From positions 6,413,651-6,477,650 of the forward strand of contig VZSR01003282.1 of assembly GCA_013398615.1 (NCBI GenBank): a stretch of DNA of 64,000 nucleotides, in the 5' to 3' direction. Source of the DNA: Brachypodius melanocephalos. Taxonomy: Eukaryota > Chordata > Aves > Passeriformes > Pycnonotidae. The position numbers were made by a program, and so were the translations under genes. The notes beneath the pieces are model-generated. The model was not told where the DNA came from. It worked only from the letters and a program-made list of their open reading frames with translations, and did not search any database. Position 1 is the stretch's first letter. Each line of letters opens with the position of its first letter. Below, in pieces: positions 1 through 13,368 of the stretch.

Positions 1-198
1 CCAGAGGGTGGTGAGGCCCTGGCACAGGGTGCCCAGAGAAGCTGTGGCTGTCCCTGGACCCCTGGAAGTGTCCAAGGCCAGGTTGGATGGGGTTTGGAGC
101 AGCCTGGAATGGTGGAAGGAGTCCCTGCCCATGGCAGGGGGTTGAACAAGATGAGCTTTAAAGCCCCTTCCAACCCAAGCCATTCCATGAGTCCGTGA
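1..198 (+). mobile_element. CR1 LINE, 3'-terminal fragment (truncated by the window edge)
   Basis: Shows the CR1 3' end in sense orientation: the words GGCCAGGTTGGATGGGGTTT, CCCATGGCAGGGGGTTG and CCTTCCAACCCAAGCCATTC, followed by a degenerate terminal octamer. There is no coding content. Its 5' extent is unknown because the window starts inside it. Confidence 0.93.
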
Positions 199-3064
199 CC
201 ACACAGTTCCGTATCACACCCCAGGAATGATCCAGTGCCTGAAGCAAAACAGTGAGAAAGAAGAGCAAAAATTCTCAGTTTCACCTGCAAGTTTGCACAT
301 GAGACAGCTTCAAACATAAGGCAGAAGCCTGGACATGCTGGGTTCCTTCTTGTTTTCCACTCATCTCCCATTCTCCTCAAGCAGCCCAGACACAGAGCAG
401 TGGAGTGGAGCTGTTCCTGAGTTCCTGCAGGAGTGCCACCCAAAGCAAGGCAGAACTGCTGACACCTGCACTTGGGCAGGCTCTTCAGGAGAGAGGAGCT
501 GGGGCAGCCTGGGTTTTGTCAGCTTTATTTCTGTCTTGCAGACACTCATGGGGAAAACAGCCATGGCTGATACCCAAAGGCTGGGGTTTATGCCAACCTT
601 CTTTTCTAAACCTTTACATAAACTGTGGACAAATTACTTTGTGTCTCTGTGGTTCTGGCCCATATTGCACACCAAAAGGAAACATTTTGGCTCCTTTGTT
701 TAGAAGTTTAAAATTACATTACAAAGAGTACTGGATGAGCATAATGTAACACCCTAACTGAACTGCTTCAGAAGGAAAAAGTAGATCCCAGAGAGCATGA
801 AAGAGCACAGAGACTTGTCACACTAGATTGTAGAGGTGATTTTAAGAGTAAAAGTAGATATATGCATAATTTTATGCACATTGTTTTTCCAAACTGAGGT
901 TGTACATAATTTGATGCATATATTGCCTTTTGAAACATGCATGCACACAGTCATCGCACTCCAACAGTCTAACCTTGAAGTAGAAAAGAAAAACCTTAAC
1001 AGTAATATCCTTTCCATTACCCTAATGCATTTTAATATTTTAAATCAGCAGTTCTGACTTGAGAGCTCTGTAGACACATTTATCATTCAGCTGTGCAACC
1101 ACGCTATAAACTGTCAACTCTTCATCACTGTCCACTTTGACAAATTACTCTTGCAACAGCATTTCCAAGTTATCCCAGGCAGCCAACACACCTCATAAAT
1201 CCACATCATTGTAGTGTTATTAGAATTTCATTTCATGCTTGCATTCGCAAACATTTAAGCTTTCAACCTCTGCTGCTGGACGTTAATCATGAAATTAATC
1301 ATAGGATTAAGAATGCCAAATTTAAACTCAAGGTTAATAACAGCTCACCCAATATTAGTTTTACATTCTGTCACAAGCAAACACTCTAAAAAAGAAAAAA
1401 AAAAGGACAAGACCTTTTTTTGAAGTTACCAAATATGCACACAGACTAATTGCATGTCTAGTCCTTCATGAAATGAAAAGCTGACCAAATTAAATGTTGC
1501 TGCTTAAAGAAAAATTTCAAATCCCAAGACCCTTGACAAAACAACCATTTGGCCTCTGAAAGTCTGCTCACATGTGGCCATGAAAGATCAATTATGAAAG
1601 AGCTAACAGCATCAACTGGCTTTTCCAAACTGATGATAAAGGAAGATTGTCACATAAAAAACTGGGATTTAACAGAAATGCAAAATAATAAATGTCATTG
1701 AAGAATATTAGATTCTCACATTCAGTTGAGATACATCATCATTTTTAAGATATATCTGCACTAAACCCATGAAGCACCTGCTGGTTGACAGAATACTAAT
1801 GACCAAGCATAGCTCTGCTGATGCTAAAACAAAAACTTCTAGTAGGAACCTTAGATCAACTTCAGATGATTATGAAGCCATATTTCTAGCCTCTATGATA
1901 AATAACAAGATAAATAACATAGTCATCCTTTATCTTTTCCTCCACAGCTTCACAGCCCATAAATAAATCAACACTGGGTGCTAGAAATGGAATGAGTCAA
2001 AATTGTGATTCAAGCCAGCCTTTGTTATGCCTTCAGATAAATGTTTTGGATATGCATTTAACTATTGCTGCTTCAAGCAACACCCCTAGAAGTTCAATGA
2101 CAGTCAACTGAGTAAATCAACAGAAACTGCTTTGATTACAACCCAGTTATTTATTATAATAGACCTACTGTTTTAATCTCAGATATGTAATTTAAAATCC
2201 CAGCCCAACCCTCCCAATCCTACAGAAGCTATGAAATTATTATTAGTTGCAATCCTGCCGCCACATTGGCTCTTTCAGCTCTTTGCAAGCAGTGAGCCAC
2301 TGGATATCAATACCACTTCCAAGATAGTTGCCATAAGTTATCAAAATTCCACTTATAAGAAAGAAGAGGCTGAATGAATACACCTATTTCTGGTGCACAC
2401 ACTTCAAGCCAGTAATAGAGCTCATGATAATTAATTGACAAAATTAATTCTTGGGAAACAAGTGTTACCCAAGAAATAGAAAAAAAAAAACCTCATCAGG
2501 TTGAGCACCCTATTGAGCTGTGTACAAAACTCCTTAGGCTGTGACAGGTACCAAAGGCTTTAGCCAATATAGCTGCAACTTCACTCAAAAATGTGACATT
2601 CAAGTTTGTTTTTCGTTTCTGCCAACAGATTCCACAATTCACAAATGGTCTCCAGGCAGGAAGTGGCCGTGCTGCTAAGGACAATGGAGCAGCTAGCACC
2701 ACTTTCTAAATTTTCCATTCCAAATGCCTCCCTATGAGCACCTCAGCAGTTGCACTAAAAGAAAAAGTGTTTAAAAGCAAAGATCTCTGACTGAGCTCCA
2801 CACCCAGGTTTAACAGGATACCCAGCATGGACTCCCTGGAGAGCTGCTGCTTACATCACTGCAGTTACAAACATCAGAATTCTCCAGGCTAGAAACCCCT
2901 ACAGAGTTTACGAATAATAGCAATTATTAATTCTGTTTTAATAACTTTTCCCTCTTCGCGCAATCATTCTGGAGAAAATGATGACTTCTTTCGAGAAAAG
3001 TACAGTTACCAAAGCTATGAAGGCAATATGATGTTCCCCTTCTGCAGATTCAGAGATTACTGAC
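1..3064 (-). other. MGAT5 intron 5, partial
   Basis: AT-rich DNA between the exon ending at 3065 and the left edge. It holds a CR1 tail at the far left (1-198) and short A-runs near 1388-1404 and 2480-2491. No exon of MGAT5 or of another gene was found on either strand; the open frames present are short and uncharacteristic. Confidence 0.8.
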
Positions 3065-3154
3065 CTCACTGAGGTAAATAAAAAAGGAGCATGTGGACCC
3101 ATCTACACCATAGCTCGCATAACAGGGATCTGATCGCCACATATCCTTCATCCA
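3065..3154 (-). CDS. MGAT5: GnT-V coding exon: cysteine-rich lumenal region (residues 162-191)
   Basis: This 90-nt, 30-codon exon follows TTCTCTTGCAG and ends GAG|GTCAGT, with phase 0 at both ends. It encodes WMKDMWRSDPCYASYGVDG, then STCSFFIYLSE, recognisable as the conserved MGAT5 segment before the N-glycan-binding and catalytic parts. Cysteines 172 and 183 are kept. Residue 175 is Ser (codon AGC), where I recall Asp in the mammalian protein; this may be a lineage change. The next exon should begin with the Val-Glu-Asn-Trp-Cys stretch, but nothing like it occurs in the 3 kb to the left, so it lies outside the window. Confidence 0.93.
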
Positions 3155-4482
3155 CTGCAAGAGAACAGACGACACAAACGTTTATTAGGTTAAAGTACAA
3201 CAAAAGAGTTCTGTTTCACACCCAGGAATAATGGAGGAAGTAGCAAAGTGATTATAAATACCACAAATAACAACCCGGGGATTTCATTAATGGTTAGCAG
3301 CACACTGCATCCCTGTGTTCAGTAACGCTGGGGAAGCAACAACACAGCAGATGTGAGCACAGCTTATGCAAACTGGCAGCCAGGCAAGCAGGGACAAATA
3401 TCAAAAAGGAGAATAAAACTGGGATCCAGACATTTGGCTGTGGCTGGAGTTGAATGCATTGTGTGTTCTCCACCACGATACGCTCCCTCTAGAATTCCAC
3501 AGATCATTTCAGTTACCAAGACTGAAAACTGCCAAGAATCTGCCATTTCTGCAGAAGCAAATCATTAATTTCAGTTCATATTTCAATATTCAAATAATTT
3601 GTTACATAGTCACTATGCACCCTGCTTGCCAAAACAGATCAAAACACAGACCAGAGATTTAAAATGTAGAGACTTTTAATTTCACAAATACTTGGGTATT
3701 TGAGCAAGCAGAAATTTTACTGTTGCCCACCACTAATCATAGAATCACAGAATGGTTTGAGTTGATAGAGAGCTTAAAGATCATCTCATTCCAACACACC
3801 TGCCATGGGCAGGGACAGCTGCCATCAGACCAGGTTGCTCTGAGCCCCATCCAACCTGACTTGAACTTTTAGGGATGGGGCATTCACAGTAATAAATCAG
3901 TATCCCTTACATTTGAAACATATCTTGGGGGAAAAAACCCTCCTTAAAAACCTCCATCTCTGCAAGTTTGCTGGAGTTTGTTTCTTTTTGTTTCTTTTTT
4001 CCTTTCCAACTAAAGTCTGATGGGTTGTAATATTTAGCCTTTCCAGCTCCATTATTAGTAAAATACGGGACTTATGTGGAATCCACTGTGAATCCCAGAA
4101 TTGTGGCTGCACATTTAGGCACTGCCTACTCGTGAGCAGAAGAGGCAGAATGTGGGAGAACACCAAACTACTCATCATGGGGAAGAAAACAGGGTTTTTC
4201 CAAAAGGAGAGGCTTCAGAATAACAAGACAGCATTCAAACAATAAGGCTTTTCAGTAAATAATACAGCATTTTAATACAGCAATTTTTTTAAGAGGATGC
4301 CACTTTATTTCTCTGCAGCAGTATTAAAGGCTTCAGGTGAGCAATGCTGCAGTGACACACAGTCCTAAATATCCTATTTTTTGACTCAGTTGTTCTTGTT
4401 TTACACCACTGAGTAGTGACCTCTTGCAACATATGTTCCATTTTTAACAGAATGCACATAAGATTAAAACCAGTTCACTTAC
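3155..4482 (-). other. MGAT5 intron 4
   Basis: A 1.3-kb intron between two phase-0 exon ends, with GTAAGT donor and TTGCAG acceptor. It contains one minus-strand CR1 tail at 3736-3893. I see nothing else. Confidence 0.9.
3736..3893 (-). mobile_element. CR1 LINE 3' fragment, about 160 bp
   Basis: Begins with the reverse complement of the CR1 terminal octamers (AATCATAGAATCACAGAATG) and continues with antisense CR1 words such as CTGCCATGGGCAGGGACA and GAGCCCCATCCAACCTGAC. It is 5'-truncated, the usual state of avian CR1 copies, and diverged. Confidence 0.92.
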
Positions 4483-4559
4483 CTTTATTTTCCCTTCACA
4501 GTGAGGAAAACCATCCATAGGAGGCAATTCACACTGTTCCTGGGCTCCATTTATGAGAT
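4483..4559 (-). CDS. MGAT5: GnT-V coding exon: start of cysteine-rich lumenal region (residues 136-161)
   Basis: This small 77-nt exon follows TTCTCTTTAG and ends in AAG|GTAAGT. It completes codon 136 (Asp) and encodes LINGAQEQCELPPMDGFPHC, then EGKIK, which matches the MGAT5 region preceding the catalytic module. Cysteines 145 and 156 are present; in the human enzyme the equivalent residues form disulfides that brace this lumenal domain (recalled, not derived here). The length is not a multiple of three, so skipping this exon would shift the frame, unlike its upstream neighbour. It lies 1.3 kb from the next coding exon. Confidence 0.94.
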
Positions 4560-7180
4560 CTAAAGAGAAACACAGACCATAACTGAGCTTCATTTCACAC
4601 TTCTCACAGATGGATTGATGAATCCTGCCTTTTATTTTCATGAATCCACAGTCCAGGCTGACTGAAGGGTCCTACTGAGTAATATTTGTTATAACATTAA
4701 AACTCAGTGTGCTCCTTTTTGACCACACAAGGAAATGGTTGCACAGATTCAAACTCTGACTTGAAGTAGAAGTGCTGATTTACAAAAATCGATCTATGAA
4801 GACTCAAAAATTAAGCTCATCCATACTGAAAATAACAAGAAGAATATATTTTCCTAATCAAAGTGTGCTTAAAACTACTAAATTGCAGAAATTTGTTTTA
4901 ATTCGTCGAAAATTTATAGGATGTATAAGGCTCTTAAACATAAAACTAGTTTTTCCTGCTCTGCTATCACTTTATCAAATACCCACAATCTGAAACTTGG
5001 CACTAGATATATGACCCAATTAATAAATGTTGCAATATGATCTAATTTAACAACTGAGTAGCACTACATCACATCTCACAAGAAATATTTCCTGTGGTCT
5101 ACCAATATCTTTTTTTCTTCTTTTTTTTTTGACCATTTTAATTTTTTTTTTTCATTCTAGATTAGTGCAATGCATTAAAGACTGTAATACAGAGCAAGAT
5201 TTCTAGCCCATGAGCCAAGGAAAAAGCAGCAGTTTTAAAGGACATTACCCCTTCAGCTTCAAGGGATTTTCTTCTTAGAAGAACCCTCTAATGCAGGCCT
5301 TTAAGGCAAGAAAAATTATTACCATGGTGGAGAGATTCTTGCCAAAGGCAGTGGAGGAGAAGGTTTTCAATTTAGGTAGTTCATCCCACAGTTATCTAAA
5401 TTATACCTGCATCATTTCTGGCTTTTCCTATGGGCAAGAATCAAGATCATTAAAGTCAGCCAGCCATCAACCTAGGAACACTTAATGCTGTGGCAGTAAC
5501 TGTGCACAATTTCATCCAGAATATGTTAATTAGAGAGCCCAGAAGAAAATACAATTTAAAGGCTGCAGTATTAGAATAGAACAGCGACAAAAATCTTTGG
5601 GTAAAAGTTAGAACGTTGCATTGTATTATTATATGCAAACCCCACGACCTGATCTATCCATTTTCCAATTTTTTGCAAATAGCTTCTTTTAAAGATAAAA
5701 CTTGAAATGTGAGCCAAGCATTGCAAAATGAACTTGATGGGGGAAAGCAGAGTCATGGCAGGAAGTCCCCACTTCTTTGTCAGGCTCTGCAGCAGGAGTG
5801 ATTTGACAAACTGAGCTGTACTGCCAACGACAATAGCATTGAAGCAAAGCAGTTTGTACAATGACTTCGTAATTTCAAATCAATAAGCACTTTTCAAAAT
5901 ATTCTGACTATCTTCTTATCCTTGTGGGATTCTTGCAGACCAGACCACCGACATCTAAGGCTCTGATTTCTGCTCTGAATGAGAACATACAGAGCATGCA
6001 TACAGATAACAGCAATTTAAAGAATATTCTCAATTCAGTCAGTAGAGCTACATAATAATAGGACATTTTGCTTTACTGCAGTTCAGGAATCAGACTTTCC
6101 GCTTGCATCACACTAAAATCAGTACCCGAGATCTAACAGTAATAAAGTGGTATGGTTACTATTATGGTAATTTTCAATAATCAGTAAAATTCCATTAGAA
6201 GAGCTTTATGGCCTAAAATGGTTTGTGGCTTTTCTTTTTCTTTTTTTTTTCCCCCTTCCTAACTCATAAGTCTGAATACAAAATAACAGTTTTACATAAG
6301 GCATGTCAAATTCAAGATCTTCCTAAAACAACAAAAAAAAAGACCTCTGAAATTTCTGGTCCAATATCAAAGATGCAGCTCAACCATAGGGAAAGTCCAA
6401 CTTTCAGCGTCATACTGAATTTAGGGTGGAAAATGCTGAATGCCTGGGTATAGCTTGCCAACAAGAATGAGCTATGAATTTTGTAATTTAAAATAAAAAA
6501 TGTCTTCTATCTCAAGTTAATTATGCTATCATATGATGCCTTTCCTCTTCAGAAGGTTAGTCAAGCAAATCCTCTCCTCTCCTTAAGTCCTATTAAGTAC
6601 AGGGTAATACATAAGCACAGGCTATAATTCCTTATTTTACAGCACATAGTGTCAAGTCTATCACTTACACAATATTTCATTTTAATGGGGATCTCATGGC
6701 CTGTTAAAGAAAGAAAAGATGGAGAAAAAAACCTCAAAATATGTACAACAGCCTGTTTTTTGGTAGATACACAACTGCAGTTCACATGTTTGCCTCTGTC
6801 ACGTGCGAACACATTCTCTGCATCCCAGTGTGGTTTTGTTGACAGGCAAAGATCTTCGCTGCTGTTCATTGCTCACAAGGTTCTACAGGATCTACCTGCA
6901 AGAATCAAACCCCTCTTCCAACAGTCACACATTGCCCCAGCCTCACACTCAGCTCCCACCAGCAGTGGCAGGACCACACTGGGACACTTCCCAAGCACAA
7001 ACCCTCCCAGCCCTTCCTGTTACTTCAGAAGAAGTAAAAATGAAGGGACAGACATTTTTCTCAGCACAAGCTACAGACTTTGTCAGGCTTCTGCTCTCCC
7101 CTGTGGCCACTAAGGCTTTTCCAGAGCAGCTCCAATATTGCTCTTCCACTGGGATGGGTTACACACAAACAGCATGGATC

Positions 7181-7237
7181 TCTCCAGGATAATCTGTCTG
7201 TATAGGGAATAATCTCCAGGATAATCTGTATAGGGAA
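7181..7237. repeat. Near-exact tandem duplication, about 25-29 bp units
   Basis: TCTCCAGGATAATCTGT occurs at 7181 and 7213, each followed by TATAGGGAA. The first copy has four extra bases. Confidence 0.92.
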
Positions 7238-8876
7238 CACAAAACACTAATGCCCACTTTTATCACCTCTAACCATGCTGAAATATTAATGTGTTTGGGA
7301 GTATTATCAGGAGTATCTGACATCTTTCCCCCTTTCTGCCAGCAACAATAAACACTCCTAGGATTCACCTTCCTCAAAAACGGTCATGTTTTTTCTCCAC
7401 CATAGTCCACAGACAGAGGAGATGCTTTACACAATCACCAGCTCCCCTCCCATCTTCCCATTCAGCCTTACCCTGGATCTATAACTCAAACACCTACATC
7501 ACCTTTCTCTTGCTTCATTCTCAGCTATTAATCAGGTAATAGCACAGTGAAGGCAATTCTGTAAAACTTACATATAAACAATCCCATGAAACAATTTACA
7601 TAAAGCTACTACCCAGAGCAGAAAGAAATATAGCAAGATGTGCATACAAGAGGAAATGAATGTGAAAGAACAGGAGAAGGAACAGAGAAATGTAATTCTG
7701 TTCCATCTGAGAATTCCCTAGAGAAGCAGTCCTTCCTTCATGCCTGTGAACAGGGAGGCAGCTGATGCAGTCAGACTGGAAACACATCCACATCAAGGAC
7801 TGCTGTCCAAAGCAACAACTGCCTGCAGGAATGGGCAAGTCACTGCTGGTTCCCACACATGAGCCTGAGAACTCAGTGCAGAACTCTGAATTCACCAGTG
7901 AATAATCCTGACAGTTCTAGTCAGCTGCTGCTTGCTCTGGTCGTACCCTTCCTTCTTGGCCGCAGTCAGTGTCAGCTCTAGGCTGACAATCAGCCCTCCC
8001 AAATTCTTTCACAATGATCAGACTCTGTATGAAGAAGCACATTGCTGCTCCTCTTGCTGCTCATTTTAGCTCAGCATGGAGGGTATGCTTGAGCTTGTTG
8101 GTAACCCCTCACAGCTGGCTCCCCTTAACCAGGAATTAGAGGTGAACAAATTTTGTGTTTCCCATGAGCAGCTGAGACCAAGCTCACCCAGGTACCAGCA
8201 ATTTACAATGAGTGTGATCATAAAGACAAGGGAGATGAAGTGGAACCCTGGAGACACGAATCTATACATCAGGATCTTCCAAAACATGAAAAGTAAGCAT
8301 TAACGTATAAGTCAAGATTTAAGAGTTTTTCATCATTTGCAGATAAAATCCCAAACCCTAATATCTTGTGAGGATTCTTATCAAAAAGTCTGGATAGATG
8401 TATTATGCTGTTAGCAAATTCATGTTGGATAATTCTTTCCCGAAGGGGAAAACTGCATTAAGCCAGACATTAAAGTTACTTTTGTTGGAAAACAGAATTT
8501 GAGAAACCACAAGAATTTTTATCCTTAATTAGGAATTTATGTAATTTAAAATGCAAACTCTGAAATCTCTTTTCCCAGCCAAAACTTAGAACTTTCAGCC
8601 AAAATAAAAGGTAGAAATACAATTGTCAAGTTAGTACAAGGCAACAGTAGTTAATAAACACTTTTTTCTCCTAAACTTTGTGTGAGCCATTATATTAATT
8701 CCTGTTCTACACACAGCTAAGTGTTTTTGAATTCATGCATAGCTTATCTCCTCTTGACACTGTTATGAAAAGACATAATTATTAAACATTTATCTCATAT
8801 GATGTTACATTAAAAGTCAATGCACTACCAAACAAGAAACATGAACATAGCATATTATAAATCTAAAAGTATGCAG

Positions 8877-8898
8877 TTGGTACAGAGTTGGTACAGAG
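8877..8898. repeat. Exact 11-bp tandem duplication
   Basis: GTTGGTACAGA twice in direct succession, then GTT. Confidence 0.9.
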
Positions 8899-11197
8899 TT
8901 CCAGATCATCCTGGAAAAAAAAGAAAAATATTGATAAAACACCAACCAACTGCAGATTTTAAAAAACCTCTTTGAATACTTATGTTTGTGAGGTCCTGGG
9001 ATATTTAAAATATAACTAACAAACTCCATCCTCATGTTTAGAAAGGAGCCATATGTTCCCTTCACAAATGATCTACAGCTTTGCATCAGGCATCCTTAGA
9101 GCACAGCAGGTGAACCTGAACTTGTGAACAATCCTCAGTTGTTTCAGTGCAAAGTCTGGCACCTCAGCATCAACGATGTGGCAGAGCTGAGCTGAGCCAC
9201 CAACCTTGCACTGGAAAAGAAGCTTCTCTCTTGTTGCTTGCTACCAGCAACTGCACCTGCTAAAGCCCCAGGCCTTCAGCACCTAAATACCAGCTCACAG
9301 ATGCAGGTCTTCATTGCCTCCTGCATTTAAACTCCATGTCCACAGGTTTTATTTGGAATAGTGAACGCTTACAACACCCACGTTGAGAATGATGTGGCTA
9401 AAAGCACAGTCTGTGGTAGGGAATTGATTTTTGTTTGCTTTCTAGTTGCTCTTTAATAGAACAGTAAAAAATGAGCAGTAGTAAGTACTACATGCATATT
9501 TTCTCCCTTTCCTTCAAATAATGTGCTCTGTAATAGGCTAAAAAATTCTGCTTCAATTTTTCTCCATCAGACAGTTAGGAAGTCTAGAAATATTCCACTA
9601 AGACAGTACACTGACTAAGAGTTATAATTAGTCACTCAGCTGTGAGTGCTGTTTGATAGGTGCTCTGTTTGTCATAAGAGTTTTAAAATAGAGATGTTGG
9701 TTAAAGCAAATTTAAAAGGCTGCACTACAGCTGAAATTGCAAGCTGACACCAGCAGTCTACCTACTCTGCTAATGACCAGGCTGGTGTTCTTCTGAGAAT
9801 AGAAATGTATTAAGAATTTAACACAACACTAAAAATGATGTACTTTGGAACCTTGAGGCTTCAACTCTGATTTTCAGACTAGTGCATATGAAAGTATTTT
9901 TTAATGATATACAGCACAGATAATAAGTCAAAAGTGTTCCCATCAGCAGATCTCATAAAGTACAGAACCTCTCTAGTATTATAAGGTCAGAGTAATCACA
10001 TCCAATCAAATCTATTCACCAATTTTACCTCTGTTCTCCTGGTTTTGATCATTAAATATACGTACTATTCTTATTTTAATTCATGAAACTGTTCTCTTTT
10101 TTCTATTTCAGTCCTGAAATCTGCTATCTGTGGTTAGACACAGACTGTAGTTAAGGCTGGTTTAGTTTGTGTAAGGTCTTCTTTCCCTTCTCCAACTAAT
10201 TAACACATTCTCAATTCAACTCACATTTTTCATCTCCAGCTGGTAAGATTTCTTTTAAAGAGAGAATTTGCAGTGTGAGCTGAAAGCATTAACAACATAT
10301 TCAATCAAACGAGCTAAAGGTTTCAAGAATTTAAATGCAGAGCACAGAATGCTTTCTACCAACATTTTAGAAACTTCTGTAGCAAAGTGTTGGTATGATT
10401 TAAAGCAAATTAACTTTTCTACCTCTGGTCCATCTTCACACAAGCTGTGCTGCTGTGTTCCATTAGCACTACTGAAATCAATGCAGTGTTAGGAGAATTC
10501 AAGTAGTAGTCAAGTGGTTAATCAAAATGCAGCCCAGGGGACCACTAAGAGCCCCCTTCAGCATTATTAACGCAGCTTTGCACTGCAGGGGAAAATATCC
10601 ACCCGTGGTCTTCTGCACGCAGCACACCGTGCTGTGACAGCCAGCTTTGGGGGCACACAAAACCCCCCAGCTCCACACAACTGCCCTTGTGGGAGGGGGA
10701 AATATTAATAAATACACATGTACAGTGTGGAAAAAGAACACAATGAATAAGGCACAATAAATCACCTGGAGGAAGCTGCAATCTTGACTGTCAGAGCCAG
10801 TGCAGTCCCACCCCTCTTACAGCTGGTACACGCTGGTGCCCTGTGGGGACAGCAGGGCTGTTTTCTGAGCCGTGACACCCCGTGCTGACTAATGAAAAGG
10901 CTACTCTAGTCCTCTCAAGACAGGAGGGCAGCTTTGGAATTTAAAACAATATGCAGTATCTTAGCTTTTTAAATCTCTGCAAGTACAGGACTATGGTGGA
11001 GCTGTGGTTGCAGACTGCTAAAACCAAGGAGGCTCTGTAACAAAATAATCGGAGACCCATGGAAACAAATCCTTTGATCCTGAGGTCACCTGAGTCTTCC
11101 CCCCTTGACCTAAAAGGCTTCAGTATGGCAGCCCCAAGTCTTCAGGAACAAGGACATGGAAATACCACGACAAAGGTCCTTCTCACCATAGAAACTC

Positions 11198-11216
11198 TTT
11201 TTTTTTTTTTTTTTTT
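11198..11216. repeat. T19 homopolymer
   Basis: Nineteen T on the plus strand, followed by four A; A-run in the MGAT5 pre-mRNA. No retroposon body recognised next to it. Confidence 0.9.
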
Positions 11217-11838
11217 AAAAGCCTTCTTGTAGCATTGCCAAAGCTGACTTGTCAGCCTGCCCTGCTACATATTCACCAAGGATGCCAGATATCTGACAGG
11301 CATCCAAGCCATCATGCCTTAAATGAAAACTATACACTGAAGTCTGCATCTTAATGAGTGACTTTAAAGATGTTAAAAACTAAAGTTGTTCAAAGGAAAC
11401 TGAACAGCCAGGACAAGTTAATGCACAAGGCAGAAAAGCTATGGAAACTTTGAATAGATACACCAGAAATGTCCTCCCTCACTGTTACCTGCAGCAAGCT
11501 GAGCCTGGGCTGTCCTTAGGCTTTGCAAGAGTCCTCCCAGCACCTGCTCTGGACAAGGGGAAGGCTGAGGAGGATTTAACATAAACCTTCACTTGCTCAT
11601 TTTCGTGGGATCAAAGGCGCACAATGAAAATCATTCAAAGCAGCACTCCTCAAGGCAAAAGAAGGTTTTGTAAACAACCAGTCTAGCAGTTTTCATTACA
11701 ATTATTACAGCTGGGGTGTTACATAGTCAAGATTATCAAAAATTTAGCTTTTCACTGAACGAGCACAGAAAGAGCGATAACCACCTCTAAAGAAACCCAT
11801 CCCACAACACAACAACACACTAACCCCACTGCTTACCA

Positions 11839-11900
11839 AGAATATCCCATGGAGAAAACAGAGGATTGAAGAATATCCCATGGAGAAAACAGAGGATTGA
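11839..11900. repeat. Exact 31-bp tandem duplication
   Basis: Two adjacent identical copies (11839-11869 and 11870-11900), each containing CCCATGGAGAAAACAGAGG. Absence of differences suggests a recent event or an assembly artefact. Confidence 0.95.
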
Positions 11901-12943
11901 TTCTCTGATCATGTTTGTGCAAGCAGATTACCCTGTCTGATGAACCATGACACTGCAATTCTGTCCCACAAAAATCAAGGATTTCTTTTATCATTATCTT
12001 AGAAAGGCACAACTGTTACAAACTGAATTGCCTGAACCAAACTGATCCTGTGCCTGTCACATGGAACCAAAGATGCAGCTACAACAGTAGCAGCCCTGTA
12101 GACAAGCTCTGCTTGGAAGTGCCATGGCTTTGTATTTCCCCATTTCTATTTAATCATCTCTACAACAGCAACTTTAGATTTACTTGTGGTGCCATTTTCG
12201 GCAGTGCCTCAAAGCTTCCTGTTGTAAAGGCTGATGAAAACTCTTATCTCTTAGACACCCAAAGTTCAGATTAATACCTTCCCGTGTGTATGGGAATATA
12301 TTACTTCCCATAGATGCAAAAAGGATGGCTATCAAGTATCTCAGAAGCTTTTCAGATACAACTTAGATAAAAAGAAAAAAAAGAGAGAGAAGGAAAGACA
12401 GCTTTATTGCTTTTGAAACCAATCAGCCAAAGTTTTATAAGCATCTTTATTAACAATTCACTCTTTCATAAACAACATGGAGGTTCTGAAAAAGCAGTTG
12501 AAAACTGTCTGTATCAAAACCACCAGATTGTTAGATAGTTTAGTGGAAGTAAGAAGAAAAAGCAAAATACACTTACAATTTTACACATTGATCTAAAAAA
12601 GGGGAGGGGGGGAGAGAAGTAACACTTAAGCTCCCACTCAAGCTCCCCAAGTGTTCACAGCTTTGCTTTTCAACATATTCTATGCAGCCTCACACTCTAG
12701 CACTAGTCCCATCTTCAACTCCTCTAGGATTAAAGATATTTATGCTACTAAGAGCTCATGCTCTATTATCCTTTCATACAGCCAAAAAGAGAAAAAAAGC
12801 GTTTTGCTCTTGGGCTTCACTTAATGAAAGATTCCATAGAACTTCAGAGAGAGAACTAGGTGTAGTAGCAGACTAAACACACTAAAGCTAAACACAGTAA
12901 GGGAATACACAGCACAGTCTCCATATACATAGCAATTCGACTG

Positions 12944-13368
12944 AGAGTCACAAAAGCAGAGACTGGTTTGGGTTGGAAGGGACCTTAAAGACAATCTTGT
13001 TCCAATCCCCTGTCATAGGCAGAGACATCTTCCACTATCCCAGGTAGCTCCAAGCCCCATCCAGCCTGGCTTTGACACTTCCAGGGATGGGGAGTCCACA
13101 GGCTCTACAGACGACCTGTGCCAGTGTCTCAACATTCAAAGAATTTCTTTGTAATATCTAACCTAAACCTGCCCTCCTTCACCTTGAGGCCATTCTCTCT
13201 TGTGCTATCACTCCATGCCCTTGTGAAAAGTCCCTCCCCAGCTCTCTTCAGCCCCCTTTAGGTGCTGGAAGGGGCTCAAGTTCTCCCCAGAGCATTCTCT
13301 TTTCCAGGCTGAACAGCCCCAGTCTCTCAGACTGCCTTCATCAGGAGAGGTGTTCCAGCTCTGTGACC
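12944..13368 (-). mobile_element. CR1 LINE 3' fragment, about 425 bp (longest in window)
   Basis: Antisense CR1 from near the 3' end (GGTTTGGGTTGGAAGGGACC, GCCCCATCCAGCCTGGC) through the region with CCTTCACCTTGAGGCCATT and TTTCCAGGCTGAACAGCCCC. The terminal octamer is degraded. It covers part of the 3' portion only and has no open reverse-transcriptase frame. Confidence 0.92.

Noticed and set aside
1..3064. The next MGAT5 exon (expected to begin Val-Glu-Asn-Trp-Cys)
   Set aside because: I searched the minus-strand translations of this stretch and found no match, so the exon lies left of the window.
6649..7192. Plus-strand frames of 154 and 129 codons
   Set aside because: Two frames overlap, neither resembles a known family, and there are no splice or promoter signals. 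They lie inside an MGAT5 intron; chance is sufficient.
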